Shown here: positions 62,545-64,000 of the stretch, piece by piece | Position numbering within the stretch: the first letter of the stretch is position 1 | Layout of the letters: the number at the start of each line of letters is the position of its first letter | Origin: Planctomycetaceae bacterium | GTDB taxonomy: Bacteria > Planctomycetota > Planctomycetia > Planctomycetales > Planctomycetaceae | Direction: 5' to 3' | DNA: 64,000 nucleotides | NCBI GenBank assembly: GCA_019636285.1 | Contig: JAHBXV010000004.1 | Location: forward strand, 124,001-188,000 | Notes under the pieces: generated by a model | Told to the model about the DNA's origin: nothing | The model's database searches: none | Seen by the model: the letters and a program-made list of their open reading frames with translations, nothing else | Made by a program: the position numbers and the translations under genes

Positions 62545-63110
62545 GGCGCGTCTCCTGGCGGCCGACCTGCCGGTCGCGGGCATCCCTGGCGGTCCGGGTG
62601 CCTGTCAGCCGTTGGACAGTCGTCGAGACGAGACGCCGCGACCTTTAGAACATCTAACACAACCGGTTGTGCCTGCCAGAAACCTGTGGAATACCAAGGG
62701 AACGCTACATTGCACAGAGGTTGTGTGAGATCTTTTACAGAGTGATGCGTCGCGCACGGACGTCGGCAGCGACCCTCCAGGAGCGAACTGGCCCTATGAA
62801 TCGTCAGGGAAACAGGGAAAAACTGAAACGGCGAACAATGCCGCTTCAACGGATAACGAAATGAAGGAAAACGGACGTTAAACGTCGCTCAGCGAGTCAG
62901 AGAGATAGGAACACGGATCGGGCCGAATGACCAGGTTTGAGAGGACTGTTGGATTGTACCCTTGGACGATCAGGCCGAATACCCCCTGTTTGTGAAACTC
63001 GCAATGCGACACGACCGGGACGTGGTCCTTTCGTTGCCTCCCAAGCAAGGCTATTCTGAGACGATTCGCGCTCGGATTTTCCGTCAGCCGTCCTTCACGA
63101 GGCCACTTCC
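62545..63110. other. Intergenic region with palindrome
   Basis: 566 bases between divergent genes. It carries the 14-bp palindrome described separately and a further GGTTGTG half near 62717. No reading frame, RNA gene or clear promoter is seen. Confidence 0.5.
62658..62671. promoter_or_regulatory. 14-bp perfect palindrome, candidate operator
   Basis: CACAACCGGTTGTG reads the same on both strands. It lies 114-127 bases upstream of the membrane-protein start and about 440 bases before the oxidoreductase. A related half (GGTTGTG) follows about 45 bases downstream. A dimeric regulator could bind here. Confidence 0.35.
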
Positions 63111-64000
63111 ATGACGCATCAGACCACTCGCCGGAATTTTCTGAAAACGACAGCAGCTCTCGCCGGAGCCACGCTGCCGTACTGGCATACCGCGGCATCG
63201 AACCGGGCCTTGGGCCATGCGCTGGTGAACGGTCGGCCGACGCTGGGATGCATTGGAACCGGTGATCGTTGGCAGGGAGTCGGTCCGGCTGCGATGGAAT
63301 TCGCGGACTGCATAGCCGTCTGCGACGTCGACCTCGCCCACCGGGAAGCGGGCCGCGAGCGGGTTAAGTCGGTGCAGTCGAACAAGGGGTTCTCGGGCGA
63401 TGTCGAGATGTACGAAGACTATCGGGCGCTGCTCGATCGTAAGGACATTGATGTTGTCACGATCGTGACTCCGGACCACTGGCACACGAAAAATGCGATC
63501 GACGCGATGCGGGCCGGCAAGGACGTCTACTGCGAAAAGCCGCTGACGCTGACGATTCACGAAGGGAAGCAGATTCGCAAGGTCTTGCAAGAGACCAAGC
63601 GCGTCTTCCAGGTCGGCACGCAGCAGCGCAGCGAAATGGGACTCCGTTTTCTGCAGGCCGTGGCCATGGTCAAAGACCGCCGGATCGGCAAGGTGAAGAA
63701 AGTGGTCTGCGATATCGGCGGATCGACCGACAGCGGATTCATCGAAACAGCCGATGTTCCGGAGGGTTTGAACTGGGATATGTGGCTTGGCCAGGCACCC
63801 ATGACGGCCTACCGTTCGAGCACGACCGCCAAGTCGTCGAACAGTCGCTACCCCGCCTCACGGTGTCATTACGAGTTCCGCTGGTGGTATGAGTATTCCG
63901 GCGGCAAGATGACCGACTGGGGCGCTCACCACGTCGATATCGCCTCGTGGGCGCTGGGCATCGACGAAACCGGCCCGACCGCTGTGGAAGGGACAGCAAA
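63111..64000 (+). CDS. Gfo/Idh/MocA-family oxidoreductase, Tat-exported (3' end beyond window)
   Basis: The frame is open from the ATG at 63111 to the window edge (296 codons). GAGG lies nine bases upstream. The N-terminus is a twin-arginine signal (TTRRNFLKTTAALAGATLP). The NAD-binding domain has GCIGTGDRWQG (a variant of G-x-G-x-x-G) and VCDVDLAHREAG, and residues near 125-150 have TIVTPDHWHTKNAIDAMRAG and KDVYCEKPLTL, with the EKP catalytic Lys. WGAHHVDIASWALG near the visible end is the usual His pair. Such Tat-exported dehydrogenases are very numerous in planctomycetes. The substrate is probably a sugar derivative. Confidence 0.9.
   Translation, partial: MTHQTTRRNFLKTTAALAGATLPYWHTAASNRALGHALVNGRPTLGCIGTGDRWQGVGPAAMEFADCIAVCDVDLAHREAGRERVKSVQSNKGFSGDVEMYEDYRALLDRKDIDVVTIVTPDHWHTKNAIDAMRAGKDVYCEKPLTLTIHEGKQIRKVLQETKRVFQVGTQQRSEMGLRFLQAVAMVKDRRIGKVKKVVCDIGGSTDSGFIETADVPEGLNWDMWLGQAPMTAYRSSTTAKSSNSRYPASRCHYEFRWWYEYSGGKMTDWGAHHVDIASWALGIDETGPTAVEGTA

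Noticed and set aside
1-64000. tRNA, rRNA, CRISPR array, complete insertion sequence or prophage
   Set aside because: I looked for tRNA T-arm patterns in the larger gaps, regular spaced repeats and transposase motifs, and found none.

Overview
The window looks like the chromosome of a planctomycete (Planctomycetota, probably Planctomycetales). The supports are a DUF1549/DUF1553 cytochrome-type protein in one array with a PPC-domain protein and a WD40-cytochrome protein, a DUF1598-type secreted protein, an elongation factor G of the mitochondrial-EFG1-like (spd) type, large lipoproteins and TPR proteins with no obvious homologues outside the phylum, and moderately high GC. Most lines of evidence are motifs read directly from the translations; no database search was run. 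No rRNA, tRNA, CRISPR array, complete insertion sequence or prophage was seen.

Layout. 1-1193: 3' part of a zinc-ribbon membrane protein (minus). 1.2-2.2 kb: no gene. 2.2-4.8 kb: HD-GYP phosphodiesterase converging on an orphan voltage-sensor-like membrane protein. 5.5-10.7 kb: fusA, then a CitG-like protein translationally coupled to a PTPS/QueD-family enzyme, then a DUF1598-type protein. 10.9-12.5 kb: a small Gly/Ala-rich protein and a CnoX-like thioredoxin-TPR protein. 12.5-18.9 kb (minus): a PP2C phosphatase, an ExbB/TolQ/MotA-like proton-channel subunit with a long helical tail, and two different ExbD-like partners. 19-22.6 kb: cysteine hydrolase, formylglycine-generating enzyme lipoprotein, TlpA-like lipoprotein, GNAT acetyltransferase. 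22.7-24.2 kb: overlapping HNH endonuclease and DNA methyltransferase (type II R-M). 24.3-27.5 kb: rhomboid protease and an HtrA/jelly-roll/SirB1 fusion. 27.9-38.8 kb: a five-repeat lipoprotein and two giant proteins. 38.9-43.7 kb: VOC protein, secreted protein, FHA-GAF-PP2C regulator, UxaC-like isomerase. 43.8-52.9 kb: cytochrome/WD40, PPC and DUF1549/1553 array. 53.4-59.6 kb: ribBA, csrA, rpmB, gatC-gatA-gatB. 59.6-64 kb: MOSC protein, CPXCG zinc ribbon, polytopic membrane protein, and the 5' part of a Tat-exported Gfo/Idh/MocA oxidoreductase.

The most novel material: (1) a stator-like proton channel whose two ExbD-like partners differ at the position of the conserved transmembrane acid (Asp in one, Ala in the other) and share a recurring C-terminal module; (2) a family of 109-136 bp double-hairpin elements present three times, each sitting exactly at the stop codon of an upstream gene, two of them with ends that would pair in RNA through G.U wobbles; (3) a voltage-sensor domain without a pore, followed by a coiled coil; (4) alpha-helical inserts carrying the same motif in the neighbouring WD40-cytochrome and PPC proteins.

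How genes fit together: fusA, rpmB, gatCAB and ribBA are housekeeping. HD-GYP, CsrA, FHA-GAF-PP2C and PP2C represent signalling. The 43.8-52.9 kb array and the secreted/lipoprotein genes represent the large planctomycete envelope and its carbohydrate and sulfate-ester metabolism. Starts were chosen by Shine-Dalgarno spacing, signal peptides and family alignment, and several differ from the longest open frame.
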